64,000 bases of DNA from Sediminibacterium goheungense (GTDB lineage: Bacteria; Bacteroidota; Bacteroidia; Chitinophagales; Chitinophagaceae). The notes beneath the pieces were generated by a model. The model searched no databases and had not been told where the DNA came from. It worked only from the letters and a program-made list of their open reading frames with translations. The stretch is from contig NZ_SNWP01000010.1 in the NCBI RefSeq assembly GCF_004361915.1, positions 310,001-374,000 on the forward strand, in the 5' to 3' direction. Below are positions 8,850-18,302 of this stretch, in pieces (position 1 is the stretch's first letter; every line of letters begins with the position of its first letter). The position numbers were made by a program, and so were the translations under genes.

Positions 8850-9582
8850 CCATTTCAGCCAGGGACATATTTACCAAATTAAGTCCCTTTTCGGCTGCCA
8901 TAGCTTCCATTGCCTGAAAACGATAGATGAATTTTTTATTGGTCTGCTCCAGCGCAGCTTCCGCATCTACCTGCAAAAACCGTGCGTAATTGATCAGACT
9001 GAAGAGCAGGTCGCCAAATTCCTCCTTTATGTCTTCCTGTTTGTTATCCCCTATTGCATCTTTTAGCTCCTGCATCTCCTCTTCTACCTTTTTCCATACA
9101 TCTTCTCTATTATCCCATTCAAACCCCACCTGTTTGGCTTTTTCCTGAATCCGGGCAGCTTTTAACACTGCCGGTAATGACTGAGGAACACCCTGCAATA
9201 CCGACTTTTTGCCTTCTTTCATCTTAATCTGCTCCCAGTTTCTTTTTACATCTTCTTCATTATCCACTTTTACATCACCATAAATATGAGGGTGGCGGGT
9301 TATCAGTTTCTGGGCAATCCCATCGATCACTTCTTTCAGCACAAACTGTTTTTGCTCTGTTCCTATTTTTGTATAAAACAGTATATGTAATAAAAGATCA
9401 CCTAATTCTTCTTTAATTCCTTTCCAGTCTGCCTGATCAATCGCATCTGCCAGTTCATAGGTTTCCTCTAATGTCATAGAACGCAAACTCTGTATGGTTT
9501 GTTTTTTATCCCATGGGCACTGCTCCCTTAATTCATCCATAATCGTTACCAGTGCCAGAAAACTATCTGCGGTTTCTTTCAT
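8815..9582 (-). CDS. mazG: Nucleoside triphosphate pyrophosphohydrolase MazG
   Basis: 255 residues, typical of full-length MazG, which hydrolyses (d)NTPs to NMP and pyrophosphate and helps clear damaged nucleotides. Two MazG repeats are visible: CPWDKKQT...LEETYELADAI...EELGDLLLHILF near the N-terminus, and a second EEFGDLLFSLINYARF near residue 195. The EExxE and ExxD metal-binding motifs are present in the first. The start lies 21 bases after the DUF3667 gene and its 3' end overlaps the histidine kinase start, so the three genes are probably translated from one message. Confidence 0.93.
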   Translation of the reverse strand: MKETADSFLALVTIMDELREQCPWDKKQTIQSLRSMTLEETYELADAIDQADWKGIKEELGDLLLHILFYTKIGTEQKQFVLKEVIDGIAQKLITRHPHIYGDVKVDNEEDVKRNWEQIKMKEGKKSVLQGVPQSLPAVLKAARIQEKAKQVGFEWDNREDVWKKVEEEMQELKDAIGDNKQEDIKEEFGDLLFSLINYARFLQVDAEAALEQTNKKFIYRFQAMEAMAAEKGLNLVNMSLAEMDALWNEIKRKT

Positions 9583-9603
9583 CTTTAATTTTTCAATTTA
9601 CAT

Positions 9604-10728
9604 TTATACAACAAAAGCTGAGAAAAGGAAAAATACAGTAAACAGAAGGATCATTGCCAACATAGAAGCAAATAACAGCAATATATACTTCAGGATTGTT
9701 TTCGCCCTTCGCTGTCCATAAAAATTCCTCATGGACTTATACAGGTAGAAAAAGCCTGCGAATGTAAAAACAGTGCCTATCCAATCCTGTTCTGCATGCG
9801 TAATTTTTGCTGCAATGCTATTAAGCCATAGTCCAGACAGTATAACGATAAAAATGGCACAATAAAGATGTATAGAATAGATAATATGGTTTACATAATA
9901 AAATTGCCTTCTTCTGGCATACATAAGCTGCAGGATTAAAGCAAAAAGCGGCAGGGACACGAATAACATCTGAGGGAAGAAATGAATAAACTTATTGGTA
10001 ATCGCTTTCAGACTAGCTTTTGAATCTCCTTTATATTTTTCCCTGAGATGGAGGTTTTGCCTTATGAAAGCCTTTGCAATAAAACCATCCCTGTCTTTTT
10101 TAGGTAGTAAAGCCTGCAATGAATCGTATTCTTTTACTGTGGCCAAAGTTTTATTAATCGGATTTCTATTGAATGACATTAAGGTAAAGCCCCCCTGGGG
10201 TAAACTTTTAACACTGTCGGCCATTGTACTATCACGCTTCACCATGGCGATATCAGCATCTGTTTGCTTTATCTTGTCTCTAATTTGTGCTGAAGCAAAA
10301 GAAGCCGCCGGTATTTGTAAGGATTTTTTCAGCTGTCTTTTCTGTGTTTCAAGCTTCTCTAAAACTTCACTGGCTGTATCCTTGTTTTCTTTTATCTGGA
10401 TTTCATCTTCTTTCTGATAGAAACTGAAGAAAATAAGAAAGAAAAATGCCGATGTGAATACATACATCCTTATGGGGTGAAGATAATCGGCCCTTCTGCC
10501 TCTCAGGTATTCGTGGGATAAAAAACCGGGACGAAACAAAAGATATTTGAGTGTACTGAAAAACTTTCCATCAAAATGTATAATATCATATACAAAATGG
10601 GTAACCAAGTGCCAGAAGCTATCTTTTGGCGCTATATTCTCCTGTCCGCAATAATGACAAAAACGCCCGTGCAGAGCGGCTCCGCAGTTGAGACATATCT
10701 TTTCCTTTCTTTCCGGTAAATGAGACAC
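9604..10728 (-). CDS. DUF3667 membrane protein with N-terminal zinc ribbon
   Basis: 374 residues. The N-terminus has two CxxC pairs (CLNCGAALHGRFCHYCGQE), a likely zinc ribbon, followed by the DUF3667 core (HFDGKFFSTLKYLLFRPGFLSHEYLRGRR). A membrane helix near 90-110, a charged coiled-coil linker with several EKLE/KRQLKK turns, and four C-terminal membrane helices follow. The family is widespread in Bacteroidota and its function is unknown. Translation starts at GTG; no ATG fits upstream. A good promoter lies 15-45 bases upstream, making this the first gene of the operon with mazG and the histidine kinase. Confidence 0.85.
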   Translation of the reverse strand: MSHLPERKEKICLNCGAALHGRFCHYCGQENIAPKDSFWHLVTHFVYDIIHFDGKFFSTLKYLLFRPGFLSHEYLRGRRADYLHPIRMYVFTSAFFFLIFFSFYQKEDEIQIKENKDTASEVLEKLETQKRQLKKSLQIPAASFASAQIRDKIKQTDADIAMVKRDSTMADSVKSLPQGGFTLMSFNRNPINKTLATVKEYDSLQALLPKKDRDGFIAKAFIRQNLHLREKYKGDSKASLKAITNKFIHFFPQMLFVSLPLFALILQLMYARRRQFYYVNHIIYSIHLYCAIFIVILSGLWLNSIAAKITHAEQDWIGTVFTFAGFFYLYKSMRNFYGQRRAKTILKYILLLFASMLAMILLFTVFFLFSAFVV

Positions 10729-10743
10729 TTGTTAACGTTTGAT

Positions 10744-10774
10744 TAAAAATACACAACTAATCCATTGCCACAAC
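10744..10774 (-). promoter_or_regulatory. Promoter of the DUF3667-mazG-kinase operon
   Basis: On the minus strand: GTTG (10774-10771), a 19-base spacer and TATTTTTA (10751-10744), 7 of 8 to TAnnTTTG. The position fits the GTG start at 10728. Confidence 0.6.
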
Positions 10775-10827
10775 TGTCGTGGGTTGAATGTTGAAAAATG
10801 AACGGGAGGATTGAGTAATTTTACATT

Positions 10828-11661
10828 ATGATGAAAGCAGCGCTCAGTTTCCTGTTTATCGGCTTTACAGGATTTATCAATGCTCAATATTATTTCAATG
10901 ATATTGTTTCTATCCGTCAGGGAAATGAACAATATAAGGTATGGAGGGCTCAGAAAATCGCCGCCATCAAAACCATTTCTTACGAACCCGATAATTCCAT
11001 TACAGAAGGGCTGACTGTAAATCAGGAAATCAGCCGCGATGGTAAAAAAGTTACCATAACCACGGTAAATAATAACCAAACCAGCGTTACTGTAAATACT
11101 TATGACCTGGGGGTTTTAAAACGTACCCAAACCAATAATAAAAATATTAGTAACAAAACAGATTATACCTATGATGCACAAGGACGTATCAGTAAAGTCA
11201 GTCTATCTACCATAGATACATTTATGAACAGCACGCAGGCCGAAATACATGAATGGACCTATGATGAATTTGGCGCTCCGGTATCTATGCTGAAAATTAA
11301 AAATCAATCCGATACCGTTATGGTTCAATTTATAAAAGATGAACAGGGAAATATAGGCGAGGAAAGATGGCAGAAAAAAGGGCGTACGATCGAAAGTTAT
11401 TATTACTATTACAATACCAACAGACAGCTTACTGATATAGTCAGGTATAACAGTAAACTTAAAAAACTCTTACCTGACTTTATCTACGAGTACAATACAG
11501 CCGGTCAACCTTCACAAATGACCCAATTTTCACTTGGCAGCAATAATTATTTCGTCTGGAAGTATACTTACAACGACAAAGGCCTTAAAACACAGGAAAT
11601 TTGCAGTGATAAAAGTAAAATGCAGGTTGGCAGGATTGAATACCAGTATACTATTCAGTAA
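10828..11661 (+). CDS. Secreted protein with YD-repeat-like strands
   Basis: 277 residues. An N-terminal signal peptide (MMKAALSFLFIGFTGFINAQ) predicts export. The body holds several stretches like YTYDAQGRISKV, WTYDEFGAPVSM, YEYNTAGQPSQM and YTYNDKGLKTQE, each with the Y-x-Y-D/N-x-x-G core of YD/RHS-type repeats, here irregular and only about four in number. It lacks the RHS core-associated domain and toxin tip, so it is not an RHS effector. Such short YD-like proteins are common and uncharacterised in Bacteroidota. It stands alone, divergent from the DUF3667 operon and convergent with the next gene, 2 bases away. Confidence 0.7.
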   Translation: MMKAALSFLFIGFTGFINAQYYFNDIVSIRQGNEQYKVWRAQKIAAIKTISYEPDNSITEGLTVNQEISRDGKKVTITTVNNNQTSVTVNTYDLGVLKRTQTNNKNISNKTDYTYDAQGRISKVSLSTIDTFMNSTQAEIHEWTYDEFGAPVSMLKIKNQSDTVMVQFIKDEQGNIGEERWQKKGRTIESYYYYYNTNRQLTDIVRYNSKLKKLLPDFIYEYNTAGQPSQMTQFSLGSNNYFVWKYTYNDKGLKTQEICSDKSKMQVGRIEYQYTIQ

Positions 11662-11663
11662 GC

Positions 11664-12101
11664 CTAATCCAGGTATTTCTTTTTCTTTTCTTCCTTGTAT
11701 TCAAGTTGCTCTACCAATGCTTCGGGATTGGGGTTACTGGTAACTGATATAGCTACCTGAAAAAGCAAAAAACAGAGTATTGAAGATACGACCAATTCAT
11801 CCCAACGCCACCAATAACCCCATCCACTATACAATTGCCCCATTGATGGGTTACCGGTTTCATAAATGACAGTTACCTGCTGACCCGCTTTTATGGTTCG
11901 CAGTGGATAATGCGGATTTATTGCAAACTCCTTTGTTCCAGTATTGAAAACAGCCTTTAATACTGAATCTCCACTGGAAGCGTCGATTTCCATTTGAATG
12001 GTTGCCGGTACTTTTACCCCATCAAAATAATCAGGCTGGCGCGTAAACAAAATATAGCAACCAAAACAAACCACATAAAGTATGAAGATTGACTTATACA
12101 T
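11664..12101 (-). CDS. Small membrane protein, DUF3592-like
   Basis: 145 residues with an N-terminal membrane helix (about 4-19), an extracytoplasmic beta-rich domain (about 25-95) and a second helix (about 103-120), then a short charged tail ending in EEKKKKYLD. The middle (YPLRTIKAGQQVTVIYETGNPS, then a GWGYWWRW turn) resembles DUF3592 proteins, in which a small extracellular domain is held between two helices. The family function is unknown. It is convergent with the YD-like gene, and a heptad palindrome lies just upstream of its start. Confidence 0.6.
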   Translation of the reverse strand: MYKSIFILYVVCFGCYILFTRQPDYFDGVKVPATIQMEIDASSGDSVLKAVFNTGTKEFAINPHYPLRTIKAGQQVTVIYETGNPSMGQLYSGWGYWWRWDELVVSSILCFLLFQVAISVTSNPNPEALVEQLEYKEEKKKKYLD

Positions 12102-12120
12102 GATGAATGGGGGGAAGAAA

Positions 12121-12189
12121 GTGAGTAGTCAGTAGTGAGTAAAAAGATCTAACTCCATAAGTTAACTACTGACTACTCACTACTCACTA
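12121..12189. repeat. Heptad palindrome A (GTSAGTA words)
   Basis: Left: three consecutive 7-base words of the form GTSAGTA (12121-12141). Right: words of the form ACTACTS (12165-12185), the reverse complement. The arms form a perfect 16-bp stem (12121-12136 with 12165-12180). It lies between the smc stop and the start of the next minus-strand gene, with no T-run. Confidence 0.85.
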
Positions 12190-12203
12190 ATACACTGCTT
12201 ATC

Positions 12204-15200
12204 TTAGTTCGATAGACTTCTAAAATCTACGGGAACCAGTTTACTCACGCCGGGTTCCTGCATGGTTACACCATAGATCACATCTACAGCACCCATGGTT
12301 TGTTTATTATGGGTTACTATAATGAATTGTGAGTTATCGCTGAACTTCTTGATCATCTGTGTGAATTTGCCTACGTTGGCATCATCCAGTGGTGCATCCA
12401 CCTCATCGAGGATACAGAAAGGTGCCGGTTTAATAAGGTAGATGGAAAACAGTAAAGCAGTTGCTGTAAGTGTTTTCTCTCCCCCGCTCAATTGTGTAAT
12501 GGACGAAGGACGTTTTCCTTTAGGCTTGGCTATGATTTCTATTCCTGTTTCTGCCAGATTGGTAGGATCTACGAGTACCATATCTGCCGTATCTTCTTCT
12601 GTAAACAAGGCTTTAAAAACTTTCTGGAAGTTCTCACGTACCTGATTAAAGGTATCGAGGAATTGCTGGTTAGCGGTTGCTTCCACTTCCTGAATGGTTT
12701 GCAGCAGGCTTTCTTTCGCTGAAACAAGGTCATTCTTTTGTTCCAGAATGAACTCGTAACGCTTTTTCATTTCCATGAAGGCCTCTATAGCTGTTGGGTT
12801 TACTTCACCCATATTTTCCAATCGCTTCTTCATACGATCGCTGGTAGCCTGCAATTCCTCCAGTGATGTTTCGGTAGTGCGTGCCTGATCCAGAATTTCA
12901 TCCAATTCCACTTTGAACTCTACACTCAGCCTTTCTTTCATACCTGCCAGCTGCAGTTTCAGTTCATTCAACCTGTCTTTGATCTCTGTGACGAGATGGT
13001 CAATCATTTCCTTGCTCTTCACTTTCAGCCTTAACTCACTTTCTTTTTCCTGCAGGGCGTTGCGAAGGTTATAGTATGCCTGATCGGCTTCATTGAGCTT
13101 TTTCTCTTCTTCTTCTTTTTTACGCATCAATTCAATCAACAGCTCTTCCGATCCAATTAAGGCTTTCTCCCCTTCTTCAATATTTCCGCTCGCTTCAGAT
13201 AGCTGTGAGGTATTGCTTTCGATCTGCTGGTGTAATTCACTCAGCTGATTTTCTTTGAACACCATTTCCTGCTTAAGAGCCGTAATCTTGCTCTGCTGAC
13301 GGGTTAACTGAAGATTGGTTTCATTATATTGTACCGATGCATAATTGTATTCCTGTTCAGCAAGTTGATAATCCTGCTCTACCAGTTTCATCTGCTCACC
13401 TGTCTGTAATAACTGATCGTTCAGTTCATGTAATGCCTCTCTGGTAGTAGCAATGGCATCCTGCTCATCCTGAAGGCGGGCTTCAATATCAGCTAAACGT
13501 TGAAAAGCATTTTGTTGTGCTGCCTGCAGGTTCTCAATACGATTTTTAGTAGCAAATAACTGATTGGTAAGCTGGTTAATTTCCTGCTCGGTCTGCTTGA
13601 TGGCGTTTTCCTTCAACTGCTCATTAAATGCAATGACCTCATTGTGTTTTGCCTGAATATCGGCTTTGAGCAGACTTACCACTGATTCTTGATCCTGAAT
13701 TTCTTCAGCCAGTTTTTCCAGGTTTTTGGCACGACCAATTTTCTTTCCTTCAAATAAACCTACACTGCCGCCTGTCAGGGTATACTTTCCTTTCACATAT
13801 TTACCTGTCTTCTCCAATACCACTGCACCATTGCTGTTTGCGATAGCTTCCTCGTTTTCTGCGATGTATACATTACCCAACAGGTATTCTGCCAGTTTGC
13901 GGAATTGCTCGTCTACCTCAATTACATCCATCGCACGGATGGTATTTGATGGCTGGTGTGTTTCCACACGGAGGTCTGCGAATTTCTCCAGCATAAAGAA
14001 ATTGGCTTTCCCTTTGCTGTTGGCATCCAGTAAATGTACTGCCTGTAATCCTTCCTGCAGGTTATTTACCACATAATAGTTCAGGTATGGTTCCAGTACA
14101 TTTTCAACTGCTGCTCTGAATTCTTCTTTTACATATATAATATCAGAAAGTATGGGTGCTGAATGGTTCCAATCCGGATTCTTGTGCAGGAACTTGATGC
14201 TCTCGGGGTATCCTTCCATGGAATCTATCAGACTTTTCAACAGATTGTACTCATTACGCTTGGCATCGAGCTTACGGTTTTCTTCTGCCAGTTCATTGCG
14301 CAATACTTCCAGTTGTGCCTGCGTTTCAAAAATATTTTCGCGGGTACGCTCATGCTGCTCCTGCAATTGCTGAAGGTCTATACGGCGCGCTTCGAGACTT
14401 TCTTCTTTTTCAGCGAGTTCTTTTTGTAATTGCTCAAGCTGCAATTCACGGTTCTGTTTTTCCTCATTTAACTGCGCCTGTGCCCTTTGCAGGTTCTGGA
14501 TAGAAGTATCTGCTACGGCCACTTTCTTTTCCGCATCAAACTGGTTACGCTGGATCTGCTGGTACTGGTTACGTAAAGTATCCACACCACTTCTACGTTC
14601 GTCGAAAAGACGGCGCTTATCTTCTATATCCAGTTTGGCTGTTTCTACCCTATCCTGCAGTTCTATCAATTTAGTCTCTTCTTCGCCAACCTGCATCTGC
14701 GTGTATTCGATTGAGTCGCCGATGGTTTTCAACTGACCAGATGCTTTTTCCAGAAAATCTTTTAAGCTGGTTTCCTTTTCTTTCAGGTAATGTAACTTCT
14801 GGGTAGCCAGGTTTCTTTCATTTTCTTTGCTTCGCAGGTTCTGCAACAGGTCATTAAACTCATGCTGCATACTTTGTAAAGCCCTTTCTTTTTCAATAAA
14901 ACCTACTTTCTCCTGTTCAATAGCGGCTTCCTCAACTGCAATCTCCGCATCGAGCTGTACTTTTTTATTGATCTCCAGTTCCTGCTGCTCATTCAGTTCT
15001 TTATAGGTAATATTAAAACCTTCCAGTGCTGCTTTTGCCAGTTCAACAGATACTTCTTTGTATTCTTTCTTGATTTCGTAATATTTCTCTGCCTTTTTCG
15101 CCTGGTTCTCCAGTGTTTTTAACTGGTTATTGATTTCAAACAGTAAATCTTCAATACGCGCAAGATCCTGTTCAGTTGCATCGAGTTTGTTCTTGGCTTC

Positions 15201-15725
15201 TTTCTTTCTGGTTTTATAGATGGTGATACCAGCTGCCTGCTCTAGCATACGACGACGGCTGTTCTCTTTATCTTTAATAATATCATCCACCATACCCAGT
15301 TCAATGATGGCATAACTATCAGTACTTACACCGGTATCGAGAAAGAGATTATGAATATCCTTCAAACGGCAGGTAACATCGTTCAGGCGATATTCGCTTT
15401 CTCCGTTTTTATAAAAGCGACGGGTTACTGTTACCGTACTGAATTCTGTAGGGAGCAGATTCTTTGTGTTTTCAAAAGTGAGACTTACTTCTGCCAGTCC
15501 GCTTGGACTTCTTGTCTTACTTCCGTTGAAAACCAGTGCTTCCAGGTTTTCACTTCTCAGAGCAGATATTTTTTGTTCACCTATTACCCAGCGAATACTA
15601 TCGATGATATTACTCTTACCGCAACCGTTCGGACCGATGATGCCGGTTATACCTTCATCAAAACTCACTACAGTTTTATCAGCAAAACTTTTGAACCCTT
15701 TGATTTCTAATGATTTTAATCTCAC
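12204..15725 (-). CDS. smc: Chromosome segregation protein SMC
   Basis: 1173 residues, full length for bacterial SMC, the ATPase arm of the condensin complex that organises and segregates chromosomes. The N-terminal Walker A is GPNGCGKSN (31-39) in a FKSFADKTVV context. Two long coiled coils flank a hinge near 500-660 (GYPESIKFLHKNP ... LTGGSVGLFEGKK). The C-terminal head has the signature LSGGEKTLTATALL and Walker B CILDEVDAPLDDAN. Its usual partners ScpA and ScpB are not in the window. It is a single gene; a heptad palindrome follows its stop codon. Confidence 0.97.
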   Translation of the reverse strand: MRLKSLEIKGFKSFADKTVVSFDEGITGIIGPNGCGKSNIIDSIRWVIGEQKISALRSENLEALVFNGSKTRSPSGLAEVSLTFENTKNLLPTEFSTVTVTRRFYKNGESEYRLNDVTCRLKDIHNLFLDTGVSTDSYAIIELGMVDDIIKDKENSRRRMLEQAAGITIYKTRKKEAKNKLDATEQDLARIEDLLFEINNQLKTLENQAKKAEKYYEIKKEYKEVSVELAKAALEGFNITYKELNEQQELEINKKVQLDAEIAVEEAAIEQEKVGFIEKERALQSMQHEFNDLLQNLRSKENERNLATQKLHYLKEKETSLKDFLEKASGQLKTIGDSIEYTQMQVGEEETKLIELQDRVETAKLDIEDKRRLFDERRSGVDTLRNQYQQIQRNQFDAEKKVAVADTSIQNLQRAQAQLNEEKQNRELQLEQLQKELAEKEESLEARRIDLQQLQEQHERTRENIFETQAQLEVLRNELAEENRKLDAKRNEYNLLKSLIDSMEGYPESIKFLHKNPDWNHSAPILSDIIYVKEEFRAAVENVLEPYLNYYVVNNLQEGLQAVHLLDANSKGKANFFMLEKFADLRVETHQPSNTIRAMDVIEVDEQFRKLAEYLLGNVYIAENEEAIANSNGAVVLEKTGKYVKGKYTLTGGSVGLFEGKKIGRAKNLEKLAEEIQDQESVVSLLKADIQAKHNEVIAFNEQLKENAIKQTEQEINQLTNQLFATKNRIENLQAAQQNAFQRLADIEARLQDEQDAIATTREALHELNDQLLQTGEQMKLVEQDYQLAEQEYNYASVQYNETNLQLTRQQSKITALKQEMVFKENQLSELHQQIESNTSQLSEASGNIEEGEKALIGSEELLIELMRKKEEEEKKLNEADQAYYNLRNALQEKESELRLKVKSKEMIDHLVTEIKDRLNELKLQLAGMKERLSVEFKVELDEILDQARTTETSLEELQATSDRMKKRLENMGEVNPTAIEAFMEMKKRYEFILEQKNDLVSAKESLLQTIQEVEATANQQFLDTFNQVRENFQKVFKALFTEEDTADMVLVDPTNLAETGIEIIAKPKGKRPSSITQLSGGEKTLTATALLFSIYLIKPAPFCILDEVDAPLDDANVGKFTQMIKKFSDNSQFIIVTHNKQTMGAVDVIYGVTMQEPGVSKLVPVDFRSLSN

Positions 15726-15916
15726 TTTTCCTCTGTTTAGTACCTGCGAACATACAGGAAAAGGGCTGTATTTTCAGGAAAGATTATGGGGTTGTGTATA
15801 ATAGGTGGAGAAAAAGGATCCGTGAAAAAAAAATCAACGATAAAAATACTGTAATTTATTGACATTCAGCATTTTAAAGAAGTCAAATCGACTAAAATAA
15901 CGCACCAATAAACACC

Positions 15917-15947
15917 GTTGCTACCGTTTATTCAAACAGTATATTTG
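15917..15947 (+). promoter_or_regulatory. Promoter of the glycosyltransferase pair
   Basis: GTTG (15917-15920), a 19-base spacer and TATATTTG (15940-15947), a full TAnnTTTG match, 14 bases before the ATG at 15962. Confidence 0.7.
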
Positions 15948-15961
15948 TTGGATTAGAAGCT

Positions 15962-17047
15962 ATGTTGAAGCGGATCATTTTTACAGTTACCAACGACCTC
16001 TCCTACGACCAGCGGATGCAACGCATTTGTGACACACTGGCCAGCAACGGCTATCAGGTATTACTGGTAGGCAGAAAGCGAAAAGACGCGATTCCTTTAA
16101 CCAAACAGGCTTTTGATCAGCGGCGGATTTTCTGCTTTTGGAACAAAGGCCCCTTGTTTTACGTGGAGTACAATATACGCCTGCTGCTATTTTTACTGAC
16201 TAACAGGGCCGATATTGTTTGTGCCATTGACCTGGATACCGTATTGCCCTGTTATTTCTCTTCCATCATCAAAAAGCAAATAAGGGTATACGATGCGCAT
16301 GAATTGTTTACAGAACAATTTGAAGTTGTCAGGCGCCCAGGTATCCACCGCATATGGTTATGGATTGAAAAGTTTGCCGTAAAAAGATTTAAGTACGGTT
16401 ATACAGTCAATGAGTTTATATCTAACTGGCTTCAACAACAATATGATATTCAGTATGATATTATAAGAAATTTACCAGTTGAATACTCATTGACAGATGT
16501 TGAAAAAAACAAGTTTATATTATACCAGGGGTCTGTAAATGAAGGACGTTGTTTTGATACCCTGGTACCTGCCATGCGTGATGTCATTGCTCCATTGGTT
16601 ATTTGTGGTAAAGGCAACTATTTTGAAGAGACCCAAAAACTGATAAAGCATTATCATCTGGAAAATAAAATCGAATGCAAAGGATATCTTACCCCCCTTG
16701 CACTCCGGGAAACTACACAGCAGGCTTATATTGGACTGACACTTTTCGACCAAAAGGGACTCAATCAATACCAGTCGCTTGCCAACCGCTTTTTTGACTA
16801 TATGATGGCAGGAATCCCTCAAATCTGCGTAAACTATCCTGAATATAAGCGCATCAATGATGAATTTGGCTTTGCCCTTATGATCGACAATACCGATAGC
16901 CAATCAATTGCAGCAGCTCTGAACAATCTACTGGCCGACAGTGTATTATATGAAAAATTACAACAAAACGCCCTGAAAGCACGTTCTGTATTGAACTGGG
17001 AACAGGAATCGCAAAAGCTGATCCGTTTTTACAACTCATTACCCTAA
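15962..17047 (+). CDS. Glycosyltransferase, GT4-like
   Basis: 361 residues with a two-Rossmann GT-B layout. The N-terminal half has TVTNDLSYDQRMQRICDTLASNGY, a DIVCAIDLDTV loop and the DAHELFTE motif seen in acceptor-side domains of Bacteroidota GT4 enzymes. The C-terminal half has LYQGSVNEGRCFDTLVPAM, VICGKGNY and a late FFDYMMAGIPQICVNYPEY region where GT4 enzymes bind the nucleotide sugar. Donor and acceptor are unknown; a role in surface polysaccharide or lipid glycosylation is inferred. Its stop overlaps the next ATG (TAATG), so the two transferases are translationally coupled. Confidence 0.85.
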   Translation: MLKRIIFTVTNDLSYDQRMQRICDTLASNGYQVLLVGRKRKDAIPLTKQAFDQRRIFCFWNKGPLFYVEYNIRLLLFLLTNRADIVCAIDLDTVLPCYFSSIIKKQIRVYDAHELFTEQFEVVRRPGIHRIWLWIEKFAVKRFKYGYTVNEFISNWLQQQYDIQYDIIRNLPVEYSLTDVEKNKFILYQGSVNEGRCFDTLVPAMRDVIAPLVICGKGNYFEETQKLIKHYHLENKIECKGYLTPLALRETTQQAYIGLTLFDQKGLNQYQSLANRFFDYMMAGIPQICVNYPEYKRINDEFGFALMIDNTDSQSIAAALNNLLADSVLYEKLQQNALKARSVLNWEQESQKLIRFYNSLP

Positions 17048-18177
17048 TGGAAAAACATCTTCACATTATTTCTTATACCGTTCCCTTTCCCGTGAACCAG
17101 GGAGGTATCTATGATGTTTTCTATAAGCTGAAGGCATTACATGCACAGGGTATTCATATTCACCTGCATTGTTTTGACTATGGCCGGGGCGAACAACCTG
17201 AGTTAAATCAGTATTGCAGTTCGGTTTATTATTATCAGCGTTTTACAGGGCATAAAGGTATTTCTACCTCTCTGCCCTATATCGTTGCATCCAGAAAAAA
17301 TGAAGAACTGTTACAAAACCTCTTAAAAGATCAGTACCCGATTTTGATGGAAGGCGTACATAGCACTTACCCCATTATGGATGAGCGTTTTAAAAACCGG
17401 GGACTTTTTGTAAGACTTCATAATGTAGAATATCAGTATTACCAGGAACTCTGTCAGCATGCCGGTTCAGCATTCAGGAAACTTTATTATAAAAGAGAAA
17501 GCCTCATGCTGAAAGCCTATGAAAGAAAAATTGCCTCCAAAGGTATTTTCTGGGGTATGACGGAGGCTGATGATGAAGTATATAGAAAGGAACTTGGCGC
17601 TGATATAGAACACTTACCTCTTTATATTCCCGATAACTGGGTAATAGAAGAAAAAAAGGGCATGGGTACTTATTGTCTTTATCATGGCGACCTAAGTGTT
17701 GATACGAATGAAAAAGCTGCCACCTGGTTACTGGAGAAAGTTTTCAGCAAGGCGCAAATTCCATTTGTGATTGCCGGGCAAAATCCATCCCGAAAGCTGG
17801 AAGAACTGGCCCACAGTATGGGACACACCTGTTTGGTTGCCAACCCTTCAGAAAGAGAAATGCAGGATATGATTGCCAAAGCGCAGGTTAATATTTTACC
17901 GTCTTATACAAATACAGGTATTAAAATAAAACTGGTAAATGCCATTTTTAATGGCAGACACTGTCTCGTAAACAAAGCCACGGTTAACCATTCCGGTCTT
18001 GAGCCAGTCTGTCATGTTGCTGAAAGCGCCGATGAATTTATTACGCAAACAGAAAGTCTGTTCTCTACTCCTTTCAGCAAAGAAGCGACTGCACTAAGAA
18101 AAGATATTACATCCCGCCTTTTTAATAATGAAAGAAATGCCAGGAAACAGGTGGGGTGGATTTGGGGGAATACCTAA
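17047..18177 (+). CDS. Glycosyltransferase, GT4-like
   Basis: 376 residues, second of a coupled pair. N-terminal features: SYTVPFPVNQGGIYDVFYKLKAL, with the glycine loop that opens many GT-B enzymes, and VRLHNVEYQYYQEL. The C-terminal domain has CLYHGDLSVDTNEKAATWL, FVIAGQNPSRKL and ILPSYTNTGIKIKLVNAIFNGRHCLVN, the last matching the donor-binding loop of family GT4. No signal peptide or membrane helix, so cytoplasmic. Substrates unknown. It ends exactly at an 8-base-period palindrome (18176-18203) and faces the FtsE-like gene. Confidence 0.82.
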   Translation: MEKHLHIISYTVPFPVNQGGIYDVFYKLKALHAQGIHIHLHCFDYGRGEQPELNQYCSSVYYYQRFTGHKGISTSLPYIVASRKNEELLQNLLKDQYPILMEGVHSTYPIMDERFKNRGLFVRLHNVEYQYYQELCQHAGSAFRKLYYKRESLMLKAYERKIASKGIFWGMTEADDEVYRKELGADIEHLPLYIPDNWVIEEKKGMGTYCLYHGDLSVDTNEKAATWLLEKVFSKAQIPFVIAGQNPSRKLEELAHSMGHTCLVANPSEREMQDMIAKAQVNILPSYTNTGIKIKLVNAIFNGRHCLVNKATVNHSGLEPVCHVAESADEFITQTESLFSTPFSKEATALRKDITSRLFNNERNARKQVGWIWGNT

Positions 18178-18209
18178 TTTTCAAATTTGGAAATTTGAAA
18201 ATTTGAAGA
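18176..18209. repeat. Octad palindrome F (AAATTTGR words)
   Basis: A 13-bp perfect inverted repeat with a 2-base loop (18176-18188 with 18191-18203), built of 8-base units AAATTTGR. It begins inside the stop codon of the second glycosyltransferase, between convergent genes. The rest of the gap to 18303 holds a direct repeat of ATTGGGGTTA (18245 and 18269) and nothing else recognised. Confidence 0.8.
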
Positions 18210-18302
18210 TGAGGGAATGTCTTTCAAGTTCGGTCACTAAAAGTATTGGGGTTACGCTAATAAAGAGAATTGGGGTTATCTGATTTCTGCTATTGAATGG
18301 GT

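Noticed and set aside
10828-11661. RHS toxin
   Set aside because: YD-like strands are few and irregular, and neither the RHS core domain nor a toxin tip or immunity gene is present.
14152-14503. Long plus-strand reading frames inside smc
   Set aside because: They are antisense to an intact coiled-coil gene, which commonly leaves open frames; no motifs are seen.
18245-18278. Direct repeat ATTGGGGTTA
   Set aside because: Only two copies with no dyad and no nearby start on either strand; likely chance.
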